Assembly (NCBI RefSeq): GCF_017833035.1
Contig: NZ_JAFIBM010000001.1
Coordinates: 1,488,001-1,552,000, forward strand
DNA from: Frigoribacterium sp. PvP032
GTDB lineage: Bacteria; Actinomycetota; Actinomycetes; Actinomycetales; Microbacteriaceae
DNA length: 64,000 bases
Reading direction: 5' to 3'
The position numbers were made by a program, and so were the translations under genes. Positions within the stretch are counted from its first letter, which is position 1. Each line of letters starts with the position of its first letter. Positions 34,705-43,817 of the stretch are shown here, in pieces. The notes beneath the pieces are model-generated. The model did no database searches. It saw only the letters and a program-made list of their open reading frames with translations, and was not told the DNA's origin.

Positions 34705-37048
34705 CCGCACCGCGACCGACCGTGCCGCCGACCGCACCACGACCGACCGTGCCGCCGGCTCCTCGGCGCCGCGCCAGTCGAGTCCGCGTCCGCCGGACCG
34801 TGTGTCGTCCGCCCGCCGGCGCCCGACCTCCCCTCCGACGGGCTGGGCGACGAGCCTGCTCGTCTGGCTCACCCTCGCGGCGTCTCTTGCGAGCCTCTCC
34901 TCCCTGTTCCAGGGAGCCGGCTGGTGGTTCGCGGGAGCCGGCGTCGCGGCCGTCGTGCTGGGCGCCTCCCTCGGAGCCAGGGCGCTGGGCGCCGGCCCGG
35001 TGCTCGGCTGGGTCGCGGGCCTCGTCTCGGGGCTGCTCGTCACGTCGGCGCTCGTCTCGGGCGGCACCGCCGTGCTCGGCGTCGTGCCCACGGCCGCGAC
35101 GCTGCAGCGCCTCCGCGACCTCGGCGACCAGGCGACGACGACGATCGTCGAGGGCACAGCGCCCGTCGAGGTGCAGGACGGCCTGCTCGCCGTCGTGGTC
35201 GCCGCGGTGCTCGGCGTGGCCGTGATCAGCGACCTCGTGTCGACCGTCGGCCGGATGCCGGGGCTCACGGGGGCGTTCCCCGCCGTCGTGCTGGCCGTGC
35301 CCTCGTTCGTGCCCGGCACCTCCGTCCGCTGGCCGTGGGTGGTCCTCGCCGTGCTCTGCTGGATCGCGCTCCTGGCCGTCTCGACGGGACGGCGTCCCAC
35401 CAGGGCGACGGCCGTCGGGGGAGTGGCCGCGGTCGGCGTCGCCGCCCTGCTCACCGCCGTGGTGCCCTTCGGCGGCGTCGCGCCGCTGACCGGCGTCGGC
35501 ACCGGCACCGGGCTGGCGACGGGGGTCAACCCCGTGGTCGACCTCGGCGACGACCTCCGGCGAGGGGCACCGCTGACGGTGCTCACCTACCGGTCGTCCG
35601 ACACCGACGGCACCTACCTCAAGCTGGTCGACCTGGTCGACTTCAGCGGCCGCACCTGGAGCCCCGCCGACGCCGACGTCGACCCGGACGACGGCCTCGA
35701 CGCGATCCCCGACGCGCCGGGCATCGCCGAGGGCACCTCGCGCCGCGTGGTCAGCACCGAGGTGCAGATCGGCGCGCTCCGCAGCCCGTACCTGCCGGTG
35801 CCCGTGCCCCCGCAGACCATCACGGGCCTCGACGACGGCTGGTCGTTCGTCGACCAGTCGGGCGTGACGGTGCGCAGCACGAGCGAGAGCACCCAGGGCC
35901 TCGAGTACACGGTCGAGAGCCGTCCCGTCGACCCGAGCCCTGAGCAGGTCGTCGCCGCGCTGAGCGACCAGGGCACCGACATGTCGACGTACCTCTCGGT
36001 CGACGGCGTGCCCCAGACCGTCGCCGACCTCGCGGCCCAGGTCACGGCCGACGCGGCGAACCCCTTCGACGCCGCGGTCGCCCTGCAGGACTGGTTCCGG
36101 GACGGCGACTTCACCTACTCGGAGGACACCCCGGTCGACGAGGGCTACGACGGCAACGGGCTCGACGCCGTCGAGCGGTTCCTCGAGGTCAAGAGCGGCT
36201 ACTGCGTGCACTTCGCCTCCGCGATGGCAGTCATGGCGCGCACCCTCGGCATCCCGTCACGGATGGCCGTCGGGTTCCTGCCCGGCACGCCCACGGGCTT
36301 CGGGGACGACACCGCCAGGGCCGTCAGCAGCGACGACCTGCACACCTGGCCGGAGCTGTACTTCGAGGGCCTCGGCTGGGTGCCCTTCGAGCCGACGGTC
36401 GGGCTCGGCACGCCGCAGTCGTACCTGCAGGAGACCGGCGTCGAGCCGACGGCCGCGCCCAGCGCACCCGACGAGGCGACCCCGCAGCCCTCGGCCGACG
36501 AGCCCTCCGCCGCGCCGAGCGCGGCAGGCCCGACTGCCGGCGCCGACGAGACGCAGGGCGCGTCCGCGCAGTCGGGCGCCCCGGGGCCCGTGCCCGTGGT
36601 CGGCGGGGCCCTCGGCCTCGCGGTCCTCGCCGCCCTGCTCGTCGTCCCGTCCGGCATGCGTCTCGCGCGTCGCCGGCGTCGCCTCACGGCCAGCCCGCCC
36701 GACCGGGCCCTCGGCGCCTGGCGCGAGGTGCTCGACACCGCCCTCGACCTCGGCGTCGCGCCGCCGGCCGGCGCCACTCCCGCGGTCGCCGCGGCCGCGC
36801 TCGACGGCGTCCTCCGCGGGGCGGCCCGTCCCGACGAGGAGGCGCGACGCGCCCTGGCCTCGCTGGCGGCGGCGCTCGAGGCGGAGCGGTTCGGCGCCGA
36901 CCCTGCCGACAGCCGGGTGGCCGACGACGCGCTCCGGGTGCTCGGTGCCCTCCGCGCCTCCTCGCCCCCGGGTCGCCGCGTGGCGGCCACCCTGGCGCCG
37001 CGCTCGCTCGTGAAGTCCTCGGAGGCGAGATCCGGCGCGGGTGCGTAG
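34697..37048 (+). CDS. membrane transglutaminase-like protein (TgpA/DUF3488 type)
   Basis: 783 residues. A disordered N-terminus with TDRAADRTTTDRAA repeats is followed by about six or seven membrane helices (about 50–260). Then come an extracytoplasmic region and a transglutaminase core, with the catalytic cysteine in KSGYCVHFASAMAVMARTLGIPSRMAVGF and the histidine in DDLHTWPELYFEGLGWVPFEPT. An Ala/Pro/Glu/Ser-rich linker, a final helix and a cytoplasmic DUF4129-like tail complete it. ATG at 34697. The MoxR–DUF58–transglutaminase trio is widespread; a cell-envelope role is inferred. Confidence 0.9.
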   Translation: MADRTATDRAADRTTTDRAAGSSAPRQSSPRPPDRVSSARRRPTSPPTGWATSLLVWLTLAASLASLSSLFQGAGWWFAGAGVAAVVLGASLGARALGAGPVLGWVAGLVSGLLVTSALVSGGTAVLGVVPTAATLQRLRDLGDQATTTIVEGTAPVEVQDGLLAVVVAAVLGVAVISDLVSTVGRMPGLTGAFPAVVLAVPSFVPGTSVRWPWVVLAVLCWIALLAVSTGRRPTRATAVGGVAAVGVAALLTAVVPFGGVAPLTGVGTGTGLATGVNPVVDLGDDLRRGAPLTVLTYRSSDTDGTYLKLVDLVDFSGRTWSPADADVDPDDGLDAIPDAPGIAEGTSRRVVSTEVQIGALRSPYLPVPVPPQTITGLDDGWSFVDQSGVTVRSTSESTQGLEYTVESRPVDPSPEQVVAALSDQGTDMSTYLSVDGVPQTVADLAAQVTADAANPFDAAVALQDWFRDGDFTYSEDTPVDEGYDGNGLDAVERFLEVKSGYCVHFASAMAVMARTLGIPSRMAVGFLPGTPTGFGDDTARAVSSDDLHTWPELYFEGLGWVPFEPTVGLGTPQSYLQETGVEPTAAPSAPDEATPQPSADEPSAAPSAAGPTAGADETQGASAQSGAPGPVPVVGGALGLAVLAALLVVPSGMRLARRRRRLTASPPDRALGAWREVLDTALDLGVAPPAGATPAVAAAALDGVLRGAARPDEEARRALASLAAALEAERFGADPADSRVADDALRVLGALRASSPPGRRVAATLAPRSLVKSSEARSGAGA

Positions 37049-37059
37049 ACTCTCCCCTC

Positions 37060-37632
37060 GTGCCTCACTACACCAAGACCCCCTGGACGCTGTCGGTCTA
37101 CGACCTCCTGCACCGAGCGGGCGAGATGCGCGAGCACTCGGTCGAGGTCGTGGTGCCCGAGCGGCTCGGCGAGGGCCAGGTCGCCGTGCAGGCGGGCGCC
37201 GTGCTCGACCTCGACGTGCGGCTCGAGGGCCTGCACGACGGCATCCTCGTGTCCGCGACCGTCACCGGCACCGCGACCGGCGAGTGCAGCCGGTGCCTGA
37301 AGCCGATCGCCGAGCCTGTCGAAGTCGATATCGCCGAGCTTTTCGCGTACGATGTCGACGAAGCTTTTGACTACCAGGTTCATGAAGACCATGTCGACCT
37401 CGAACCTGTCGTCAGAGACGCAGTGGTCCTGTCACTGCCCTTCCAGCCGGTCTGTCGTCCGGACTGCCCTGGACTCGACCCGGTGACGGGCGAACGAGTA
37501 GAGGACATCCCCGACTACCAGCCCCGTGAAGGCGTCGATCCCCGGTGGTCGGCCCTCGCAGGGTTCCAGGCTGAGGCACCTGCCGACACCGAACCGGGCG
37601 ACACCACGTCGCGGCCCGACACGTCGGCCTGA
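37060..37632 (+). CDS. DUF177 (YceD-like) protein
   Basis: 190 residues. Family markers: the CSRCLKP cysteine pair, ELFAYDVDE, DLEPVVRDAVVLSLPFQPVCRPDCPGL. The four cysteines probably bind metal. DUF177 proteins almost always precede rpmF, as here, and have been linked to rRNA/ribosome biogenesis. GTG start at 37060; TAGACT lies eight bases upstream. The C-terminal 25 residues are disordered. Confidence 0.92.
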   Translation: MPHYTKTPWTLSVYDLLHRAGEMREHSVEVVVPERLGEGQVAVQAGAVLDLDVRLEGLHDGILVSATVTGTATGECSRCLKPIAEPVEVDIAELFAYDVDEAFDYQVHEDHVDLEPVVRDAVVLSLPFQPVCRPDCPGLDPVTGERVEDIPDYQPREGVDPRWSALAGFQAEAPADTEPGDTTSRPDTSA

Positions 37633-37701
37633 GACCACCCGCGTCACCTACCCACGTCAGACCCAGGCCCCCGCGGGGGCCGCAACAGAGAAGAGAACCT
37701 C

Positions 37702-37905
37702 ATGGCCGTTCCCAAGAGGAAGCAGTCACGCTCGAACACCCACGCACGTCGGTCGCAGTGGAAGGCCACTCCCGTCCAGCTGGTGAAGACCATCGAGAAC
37801 GGCAAGGTCACCTACAGCCTCCCTCACCGTGCCAAGGTCGTCGAGGACAGCGCCGGCACCGCCCTGTACATGGAGTACAAGGGCCGCAAGGTCGCCGACG
37901 TCTGA
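37702..37905 (+). CDS. rpmF: 50S ribosomal protein L32
   Basis: 67 residues opening [21 protein letters not shown], the L32 signature. No zinc-binding cysteines are present, so this is a C-minus form that does not require zinc. A 16-base perfect palindrome GGCCCCCGCGGGGGCC (37666–37681) lies just upstream and could be a hairpin in the DUF177–rpmF message. Confidence 0.96.
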   Translation: MAVPKRKQSRSNTHARRSQWKATPVQLVKTIENGKVTYSLPHRAKVVEDSAGTALYMEYKGRKVADV

Positions 37906-37916
37906 ACCCGTCACCC

Positions 37917-38648
37917 GTGACCACGTCACACTCCGATCAGCCCGCGTCGAGCATCCGTGCCGACCGGGCTGATCTGTTGTCCCAGCTCGGCATCGAGGTG
38001 CGAGAGGACCTGATCGAGCTCGCCCTCACCCACCGGTCGTACGCGTACGAGCACGGCGGCATCGCCAACAACGAGCGCCTCGAGTTCCTCGGCGACTCGA
38101 TCCTCGGGCAGGCCGTCACGGTCATGCTCTTCACCGAGAACCCCGACCTCGACGAGGGCGAGCTGGCCAAGCGCCGAGCGAGCCTCGTCAGCACGGTCGC
38201 CCTCGCCGAGGTCGCCCGCAACATCGGGCTCGGCGCACACCTCCGCCTCGGTCGCGGCGAAGAGCTGACCGGCGGGCGCGACAAGCCGTCGATCCTCGCC
38301 GACACCGTCGAGGCCATCATCGGCGCTACCTACCTCGACGCCGGGGGCGAGGCCGCCACCGCCTTCGTCCTGCGCCTCGTCGCGCCGCTCCTCGTCGACC
38401 CCGCGCGCTTCGGCGCGGCGATGGACCCGAAGACGAGCCTGCAAGAACTCAGCGCGGCCCGCGGTCGCGGGATGCCGTCGTACCACGTGACCGACAGCGG
38501 GCCCGATCACGACAAGCGGTTCCACGCGGCCGTGCGCCTCGGCGACTCGCCGGACGACGTCGCCCGCGGCACCGGCAGCAGCAAGAAGCAGGCCGAGATG
38601 GCCGCGGCGCTCGAGGCCTGGACGCGGCTCTCGAGCACCGACCGCTAG
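37917..38648 (+). CDS. rnc: ribonuclease III
   Basis: Double-strand-specific endoribonuclease for rRNA processing and mRNA turnover. 243 residues from the GTG at 37917. Catalytic block NERLEFLGDSILGQAV, second acidic cluster DTVEAIIGATYLDAGG, and a C-terminal dsRNA-binding domain (DPKTSLQELSAARGRGMPSY … GTGSSKKQAEMAAALEAW). Eleven bases after rpmF and three before mutM, in one operon. Confidence 0.96.
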   Translation: MTTSHSDQPASSIRADRADLLSQLGIEVREDLIELALTHRSYAYEHGGIANNERLEFLGDSILGQAVTVMLFTENPDLDEGELAKRRASLVSTVALAEVARNIGLGAHLRLGRGEELTGGRDKPSILADTVEAIIGATYLDAGGEAATAFVLRLVAPLLVDPARFGAAMDPKTSLQELSAARGRGMPSYHVTDSGPDHDKRFHAAVRLGDSPDDVARGTGSSKKQAEMAAALEAWTRLSSTDR

Positions 38649-38651
38649 CCC

Positions 38652-39674
38652 GTGCCCGAGCTCCCCGAGGTCGAGGTCGTCCGCGCGGGCCTCGCGCCCG
38701 TCGTGGCCGGCGCCGTCGTCACGGGCGTCACCGTGCTCGACGACCGGTCGCTCAAGCGGCACCGTGGCCCGTCCGACGACTTCGTCGACCGCCTCGTCGG
38801 CGGCACCCTCGACTCGGCGGTGCGCCGTGGCAAGTTCCTCTGGTTCCCGTTCGAGCCTGCCGAGCGGCACGACCATCCCCTCGCCCTCGTGGCGCACCTC
38901 GGCATGAGCGGCCAGGTGCTGCTCCGCAGCTCCGACCACCCTGCCGACCGGCTGATGCGGATCAAGCTCGACGTCGACAGCCCGCAGCTCGGCGCCGTCC
39001 GGCTGGCCTTCGTCGATCAGCGGATCTTCGGCTCGATGGCCCTCGACGAGACCGTGCCCACGCCGGACGGCCGGGCGGCCGGCTACGCGGGGGCGCACCT
39101 GCTCGGGTCGGCAGCGGCGGCGCCTGCCGCTGCTGCAGAGCCAGAGCCAGCGGTAGAGGCAGCGGCACAGGCCGCCGCTCCCGGTCCTCCGACAGGGGAG
39201 TGGCTCGCCCGCGTCCCGCAGCAGGTCGCCCACATCGCCCGCGACCCGCTCGACCCCGCCTTCGACGAGGCAGCCGTCATCACGCGCCTCCTGGCCCGCC
39301 GCACCGGCGTCAAGCGCGCCCTGCTCGACCAGGGCCTGCTCAGCGGCGTGGGCAACATCTACGCCGACGAGAGCCTGTGGGCGGCGCGCGTGCACCCCGA
39401 GCAGCCGACGGAGGCGCTCTCGCGGACCCGCGCGCGCCTCCTGCTGTCCGAGGTCAGGGCCGTGCTGCTCAAGGCCCTCGGCGAGGGCGGCACGAGCTTC
39501 GACGCGCAGTACGTCAACGTCAACGGGCAGTCCGGCTACTTCAGCCACAGCCTCGCCGCCTACGGGCAGCAGGGCCGCCCGTGTCCGCGCTGCGGCACCC
39601 TGATCGTCCGCGAGGCGTTCATGAACCGCTCGAGCCACCTCTGTCCGCGCTGCCAGCGTGTCCGCGTCGCCTGA
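38652..39674 (+). CDS. mutM: formamidopyrimidine-DNA glycosylase (Fpg/MutM)
   Basis: Removes oxidised purines and nicks abasic sites. 340 residues. The start MPELPEVE places the catalytic Pro2/Glu3 correctly; the H2TH helix LLDQGLLSGVGNIYADESLW and the C-terminal zinc finger CPRCGTLIVREAF…CPRCQR are intact. About 45 extra residues, mostly Ala/Pro/Glu (AAAAPAAAAEPEPAVEAAAQ), are inserted between the N-terminal beta-sandwich and the H2TH domain. GTG start. Confidence 0.95.
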   Translation: MPELPEVEVVRAGLAPVVAGAVVTGVTVLDDRSLKRHRGPSDDFVDRLVGGTLDSAVRRGKFLWFPFEPAERHDHPLALVAHLGMSGQVLLRSSDHPADRLMRIKLDVDSPQLGAVRLAFVDQRIFGSMALDETVPTPDGRAAGYAGAHLLGSAAAAPAAAAEPEPAVEAAAQAAAPGPPTGEWLARVPQQVAHIARDPLDPAFDEAAVITRLLARRTGVKRALLDQGLLSGVGNIYADESLWAARVHPEQPTEALSRTRARLLLSEVRAVLLKALGEGGTSFDAQYVNVNGQSGYFSHSLAAYGQQGRPCPRCGTLIVREAFMNRSSHLCPRCQRVRVA

Positions 39675-40049
39675 CGCCCCCGCCGCTAAGCGTCCCGCCG
39701 CGCCCCGCCGCTCCGCGCCCCGCCGCGCCCCGCCCCGCCGCTCCGCGTCCCGCCGCGCCCCGCGCCCGCTCCTCCCTCTGCGCCTCCCGACCCGCGCAGC
39801 CGCGCCCGCGCCGTCGTACCCGCACCCGCACCCCACGTGAGTCGAGGGCGGGTCAACGGCACCGAGGGCGGGTCGCCGCCTACCCGCCCTCGACGCAGTC
39901 GACCCGCCCTCGACGAGATCACGCGGCAGCCGTGCCGGCCTGCGCCGCCCTGCCCGCGCCTCCCGGGCCGGAGGCCGCCGCTCGCCTATCCTCGGAGGGA
40001 CGCCGCAGACCGTGTCGACACGTCACCTGACGGAGGGGAGGAGGGGCGC
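39675..40049. other. 375-base mutM–smc gap: GC-rich repeats, nested palindrome, smc promoter
   Basis: 39691–39770 holds about 2.5 imperfect copies of a 27–30-base CCCGCCGCGCCCCGCC unit. 39841–39914 is a nested palindrome (separate entry). TATCCT at 39987–39992 is a reasonable smc -10, followed by the 12-base palindrome CGTGTCGACACG (40011–40022). Only shadow reading frames occur here; no gene is supported. Confidence 0.6.
39841..39914. repeat. symmetric nested palindrome
   Basis: Outer arms GTCGAGGGCGGGTC (39841–39854) and GACCCGCCCTCGAC (39901–39914) are perfect complements. Eight-base internal loops on each side separate them from an 11-bp inner stem CGAGGGCGGGT/ACCCGCCCTCG (39863–39873, 39882–39892) with an eight-base loop. 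The half-site GAGGGCGGGT therefore occurs four times. Confidence 0.88.
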
Positions 40050-43000
40050 GTGCACCTGAAGAGCCTCACCCTCAAGGGCTTCAAGTCGTTCGCCTCGCCG
40101 ACCACCTTCGCGTTCGAGCCGGGCGTCACCTGCGTGGTCGGGCCCAACGGCTCTGGCAAGAGCAACGTCGTCGACGCGCTCGCCTGGGTGATGGGCGAGC
40201 AGGGCGTGAAGTCGCTCCGCGGCGGGACCATGGCCGACGTCATCTTCGCGGGCACCTCGACCAGGGGCCCGCTCGGCCGGGCGCAGGTCGTGCTGACGAT
40301 CGACAACTCCGACGGCGCGCTGCCGATCGACTACGCCGAGGTGACGATCAGCCGCACCCTCTTCCGCAACGGGGGCAGCGAGTACGCGATCAACGGCGAG
40401 GGCTGCCGGCTGCTCGACGTGCAGGAGCTGCTGAGCGACTCCGGCCTCGGCCGCGAGATGCACGTCATCGTCGGCCAGGGCCAGCTCGACGCGGTGCTGA
40501 GGGCCACGCCGGAGGAGCGGCGCGGCTTCGTGGAGGAGGCTGCGGGCATCCTGAAGCACCGGCGCCGCAAGGAGAAGACCCTCCGCAAGCTCGACGCCAT
40601 GCAGGCGAACCTGACCCGGCTGAGCGACCTCGCCGGCGAGATCCGCCGTCAGCTCAAGCCGCTGGGCCGTCAGGCCGAGGTCGCGCGCGAGGCGCAGACC
40701 ATCGCGGCCGTCGTGCGCGACGCGAAGGCGCGCCTCCTCGCCGACGAGGTCGTGGGCCTCCGCGACGTGCTCGCCCGCCAGTCGAGCAGCGAGGCCGAGC
40801 GCCGAAGCGAGCGGAACGTGCTGCAGGAGCAGCTCGACCAGGCGAAGGCCCGCGAGCAGCGGCTCGAGCAGCAGATGGTCGGCGACGCCGTCGACGAGGC
40901 GCGCCGGGTCGCCTTCGGGCTCGAGTCGGTCGAGGAGCGCCTCCGGGGCACCTCGAGCCTGGCCCGTCAGCGACTCCAGCTGCTCGCCGAGCAGTCCGAC
41001 CAGCCCGAGCTGCCCAGCACCGTGAGCGCCGGCATGATCGCCGACGCCCGGGACGAGGCCGAGAGGCTCCAAGGAGGTGTGGCCCAGGGCGAGCAGGCCC
41101 TCGCCGACGCGCGCGCCGCCACCGTCGCCGCCCGGGCCGTGCTCGAGGCGCTCGACGACGAGATCGCCGCCCAGAGCGCGCTCGTCTCCCGACACGACCT
41201 GGTGCTCGGCCAGCTGCGGGGCGCACTCGAGGTCGCGCAGTCGCGGCTGGCGGCCGTCCGAGGCGAGGTGCTCCGGCAGGGGGCGGCGCGGGAGGCGGCG
41301 GTCGCGCGCCGGGACGCGGGCCGGGCCGAGCTCGCCCAGCTCGAGGAGGAACGGGCGGGCGCATCGGCGGGCGACGCCCACAACGACGCGGACGATGCAG
41401 ACGACAGCGCCGACGGGGCCGGCGACGTGGCCGACGGGGCAGGTGGCGACCCGGTCGACCACGAGGCCGTCCGTGCCGAGGCCGAGCGCGCCTCCCTCGA
41501 GCTGCAGGCCGAGGTCGACGACCTCCGCGACCGCCTCCACACGGCCGAGCGCGAGCGCGACGCCCTGGCCGCGCGCCGTGGTGCCCTGACGATGGCGCTC
41601 GACCGAGCGGACGGCACGACGGCCCTCGTGGCCGCCGAACGCCCGGGAGTCCGCGGTGCCGTCGCCGAGCACGTCCAGGTGCGGCCGGGCTACGAGGCCG
41701 CCGTCGCCGCAGCTCTCGGCAGCGTGGTCGACTCCGTCCTCGTCGACGACCTCGACGCTGCGTTCGCCGCAGTCGCGCACGCGACCGACGCCGAGCTGGG
41801 GCGGGTGGAGGTCGTCGTGGCTACGCCCGAGCGGGTGCTGCCCGTCCTCGACGTCGAGCTGCCGCCGGGGGCCGTGACCGCCTCGTCGGTCGTCGACGCG
41901 CCTCCTGGCGTCCTCGGCCTGCTCGCGAGCACGGTCGTCGCCGACGACCTGCCCACGGCCCGCGCCGCCTGGGCTGCCCTGGCCGCGCACCCGCTCCCGG
42001 TCACCGTCATCACGCGCTCCGGCGAGGTGCTCACCGACTTCGTCCTCCGTGGCGGCTCGGGCGTCGAGCGCTCCCGCCTCGAGCTGGTCGCCGAGCGCGA
42101 CGCCGCGGCCGAGCGTCTCGGCGAGGTCGAGGCCGAGGTCGCCCGGCTCTCCGCCCTGCACAGCACCGCGGAGGAGGCGCTGGCCTCGTCCCGCGCAGAG
42201 GCTGCGGAGGCCGCCCGCTCGGCCCGCGAGCAGGCTGCGGAGGCCGCGCGGTCGGCCGCGGAGGCCGCCCGCCTGGCCCGCGAGCAGCAGGCGGCCGTCG
42301 CGGCCGCCGAGCAGCAGCTCGCCCGTCTGCGCGCCCAGGTCGACGCGGCCGAGGCGGAGGAGGCGCGGCTGGGGGAGTCGCTGGCGGCCGCGGAGCAGGG
42401 GGCCGTCACGGCCCAGGCCGCGGTCGACGAGGCCCGCGCCGGGCTCGACGCGCACGCCTCTCGTCCGCGTCCGATCCTCGACGCCTCGGCCCGGGACGGG
42501 GTGCTCGCCGAACTCGAGCAGGCCAGGGCCGCGGAGATCGAGCGCCGGGTGCAGCTCGAGACGATCCGTGAGCGGGTGCGTGCCGAGGCGGCCCGCGCCG
42601 TCGACCTGCAGCGCCAGCTCGACGAGCAGCGGGCCGCCGCCGACGAGCACGCCAGGCGCACCGTCGTCCGTCAGCGCGAGATGCGGCGCACGTCAGGTGT
42701 GCTCGCGGCGCTGCCCGCGGTGCTGGACGCCGTCGGCCGGTCGCTTGCCGAGGCGCGGCGGGAGCTCGCCAGGCAGGAGGCGGCGCGGACGCAGCAGAAC
42801 GAGGAGCTCATGACGCTCCGGCGCGACGAGCGAGCCCTGCGCGAGCGGCTGCACGGCGTGACCGAGAACGTGCACGGCCTCGAGATGGAGATCTACGAGA
42901 AGAAGCTGCACCTCGGGCAGCTGCTGGAGCGCGCGGCGTCCGAGCTCGGGCTCGACGACGAGGTGCTCGTGGCCGAGTACGGCCCCGACGTGCTCGTGCC

Positions 43001-43817
43001 CGTGCCGGGCGCGGGCGCCGGCGCCGGTGCGAGCTCGGCTGACGGCCCCGACGGCGGTCCCGACGGGGCCGCAGCCGAGGGCACGCCGTACGACCGAGCC
43101 GAGCAGACGGCCCGGCTCGAGGCGGCGAGCCGCAAGCTCGCCCAGCTCGGCCGGGTCAACCCGCTCGCCCTCGAGGAGTTCTCGGCCCTCGAGCAGCGCC
43201 ACGCTTTCCTCACCGAGCAGCTCGCCGACCTCACGAGGACGCGGCGCGACCTGCTCGCGATCATCGACGAGATCGACGAGAAGATGCAGACGGTCTTCGC
43301 GAGCGCGTTCGCGGACACGCAGGCCGCGTTCGACCGCGTGTTCCCCGTGCTCTTCCCCGGGGGCAGCGGCTCGCTGCTGCTCACCGACCCCGACGACCTG
43401 CTGACGACCGGCATCGAGGTCTCGGTGCGACCGGCAGGCAAGAAGATCGAGCGGCTGTCGCTGCTGTCGGGCGGGGAGCGCTCGCTGGCCGCGGTCGCAC
43501 TGCTGATCGCCATCTTCAAGGCCCGGCCGAGCCCGTTCTACATCATGGACGAGGTGGAGGCGGCGCTCGACGACGCGAACCTCGGCCGCCTCCTGGCGAT
43601 CTTCGAGGACCTCCGCGAGACCAGCCAGCTCATCGTCATCACGCACCAGAAGCGCACGATGGAGATCGCCGACGCTCTCTACGGCGTCTCGATGCGGCAG
43701 GACGGCGTGAGCGCCGTCGTCGGCCAGCGAGTCGTCACCGACCGCACGACGAGCGACCGTGCCGTCGGGCAGGGGGCCGAGGCCCCGGCCCAGGCCCCGA
43801 CGGGCGCGTCGAGCTAG
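40050..43817 (+). CDS. smc: chromosome segregation protein SMC
   Basis: Condensin ATPase that organises and segregates the chromosome with ScpAB. 1255 residues. N-terminal head with Walker A GPNGSGKSNV; long coiled coils; a hinge near residues 535–650 (GVRGAVAEHVQVRPGYEAAVAAALG); a C-terminal head with signature LSGGERSLAAVALLIAIF and Walker B FYIMDEVEAALDD. The coiled coil has Asp/Gly/Ala-rich breaks (DAHNDADDADDSADGAGD; GAGAGAGASSADGPDGG). GTG at 40050 behind a strong GGAGGGGAGGAGG. Ends convergently, overlapping the phosphatase gene by four bases. Confidence 0.97.
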   Translation: MHLKSLTLKGFKSFASPTTFAFEPGVTCVVGPNGSGKSNVVDALAWVMGEQGVKSLRGGTMADVIFAGTSTRGPLGRAQVVLTIDNSDGALPIDYAEVTISRTLFRNGGSEYAINGEGCRLLDVQELLSDSGLGREMHVIVGQGQLDAVLRATPEERRGFVEEAAGILKHRRRKEKTLRKLDAMQANLTRLSDLAGEIRRQLKPLGRQAEVAREAQTIAAVVRDAKARLLADEVVGLRDVLARQSSSEAERRSERNVLQEQLDQAKAREQRLEQQMVGDAVDEARRVAFGLESVEERLRGTSSLARQRLQLLAEQSDQPELPSTVSAGMIADARDEAERLQGGVAQGEQALADARAATVAARAVLEALDDEIAAQSALVSRHDLVLGQLRGALEVAQSRLAAVRGEVLRQGAAREAAVARRDAGRAELAQLEEERAGASAGDAHNDADDADDSADGAGDVADGAGGDPVDHEAVRAEAERASLELQAEVDDLRDRLHTAERERDALAARRGALTMALDRADGTTALVAAERPGVRGAVAEHVQVRPGYEAAVAAALGSVVDSVLVDDLDAAFAAVAHATDAELGRVEVVVATPERVLPVLDVELPPGAVTASSVVDAPPGVLGLLASTVVADDLPTARAAWAALAAHPLPVTVITRSGEVLTDFVLRGGSGVERSRLELVAERDAAAERLGEVEAEVARLSALHSTAEEALASSRAEAAEAARSAREQAAEAARSAAEAARLAREQQAAVAAAEQQLARLRAQVDAAEAEEARLGESLAAAEQGAVTAQAAVDEARAGLDAHASRPRPILDASARDGVLAELEQARAAEIERRVQLETIRERVRAEAARAVDLQRQLDEQRAAADEHARRTVVRQREMRRTSGVLAALPAVLDAVGRSLAEARRELARQEAARTQQNEELMTLRRDERALRERLHGVTENVHGLEMEIYEKKLHLGQLLERAASELGLDDEVLVAEYGPDVLVPVPGAGAGAGASSADGPDGGPDGAAAEGTPYDRAEQTARLEAASRKLAQLGRVNPLALEEFSALEQRHAFLTEQLADLTRTRRDLLAIIDEIDEKMQTVFASAFADTQAAFDRVFPVLFPGGSGSLLLTDPDDLLTTGIEVSVRPAGKKIERLSLLSGGERSLAAVALLIAIFKARPSPFYIMDEVEAALDDANLGRLLAIFEDLRETSQLIVITHQKRTMEIADALYGVSMRQDGVSAVVGQRVVTDRTTSDRAVGQGAEAPAQAPTGASS

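Noticed and set aside
39691-39770. Coding repeat protein in the mutM–smc gap
   Set aside because: Frames give only Pro/Ala/Arg strings from a CCGCG repeat, with no start signal and no continuation.
40023-42650. 875-codon minus-strand frame over smc
   Set aside because: Shadow of the smc coiled coil; no recognisable protein features.
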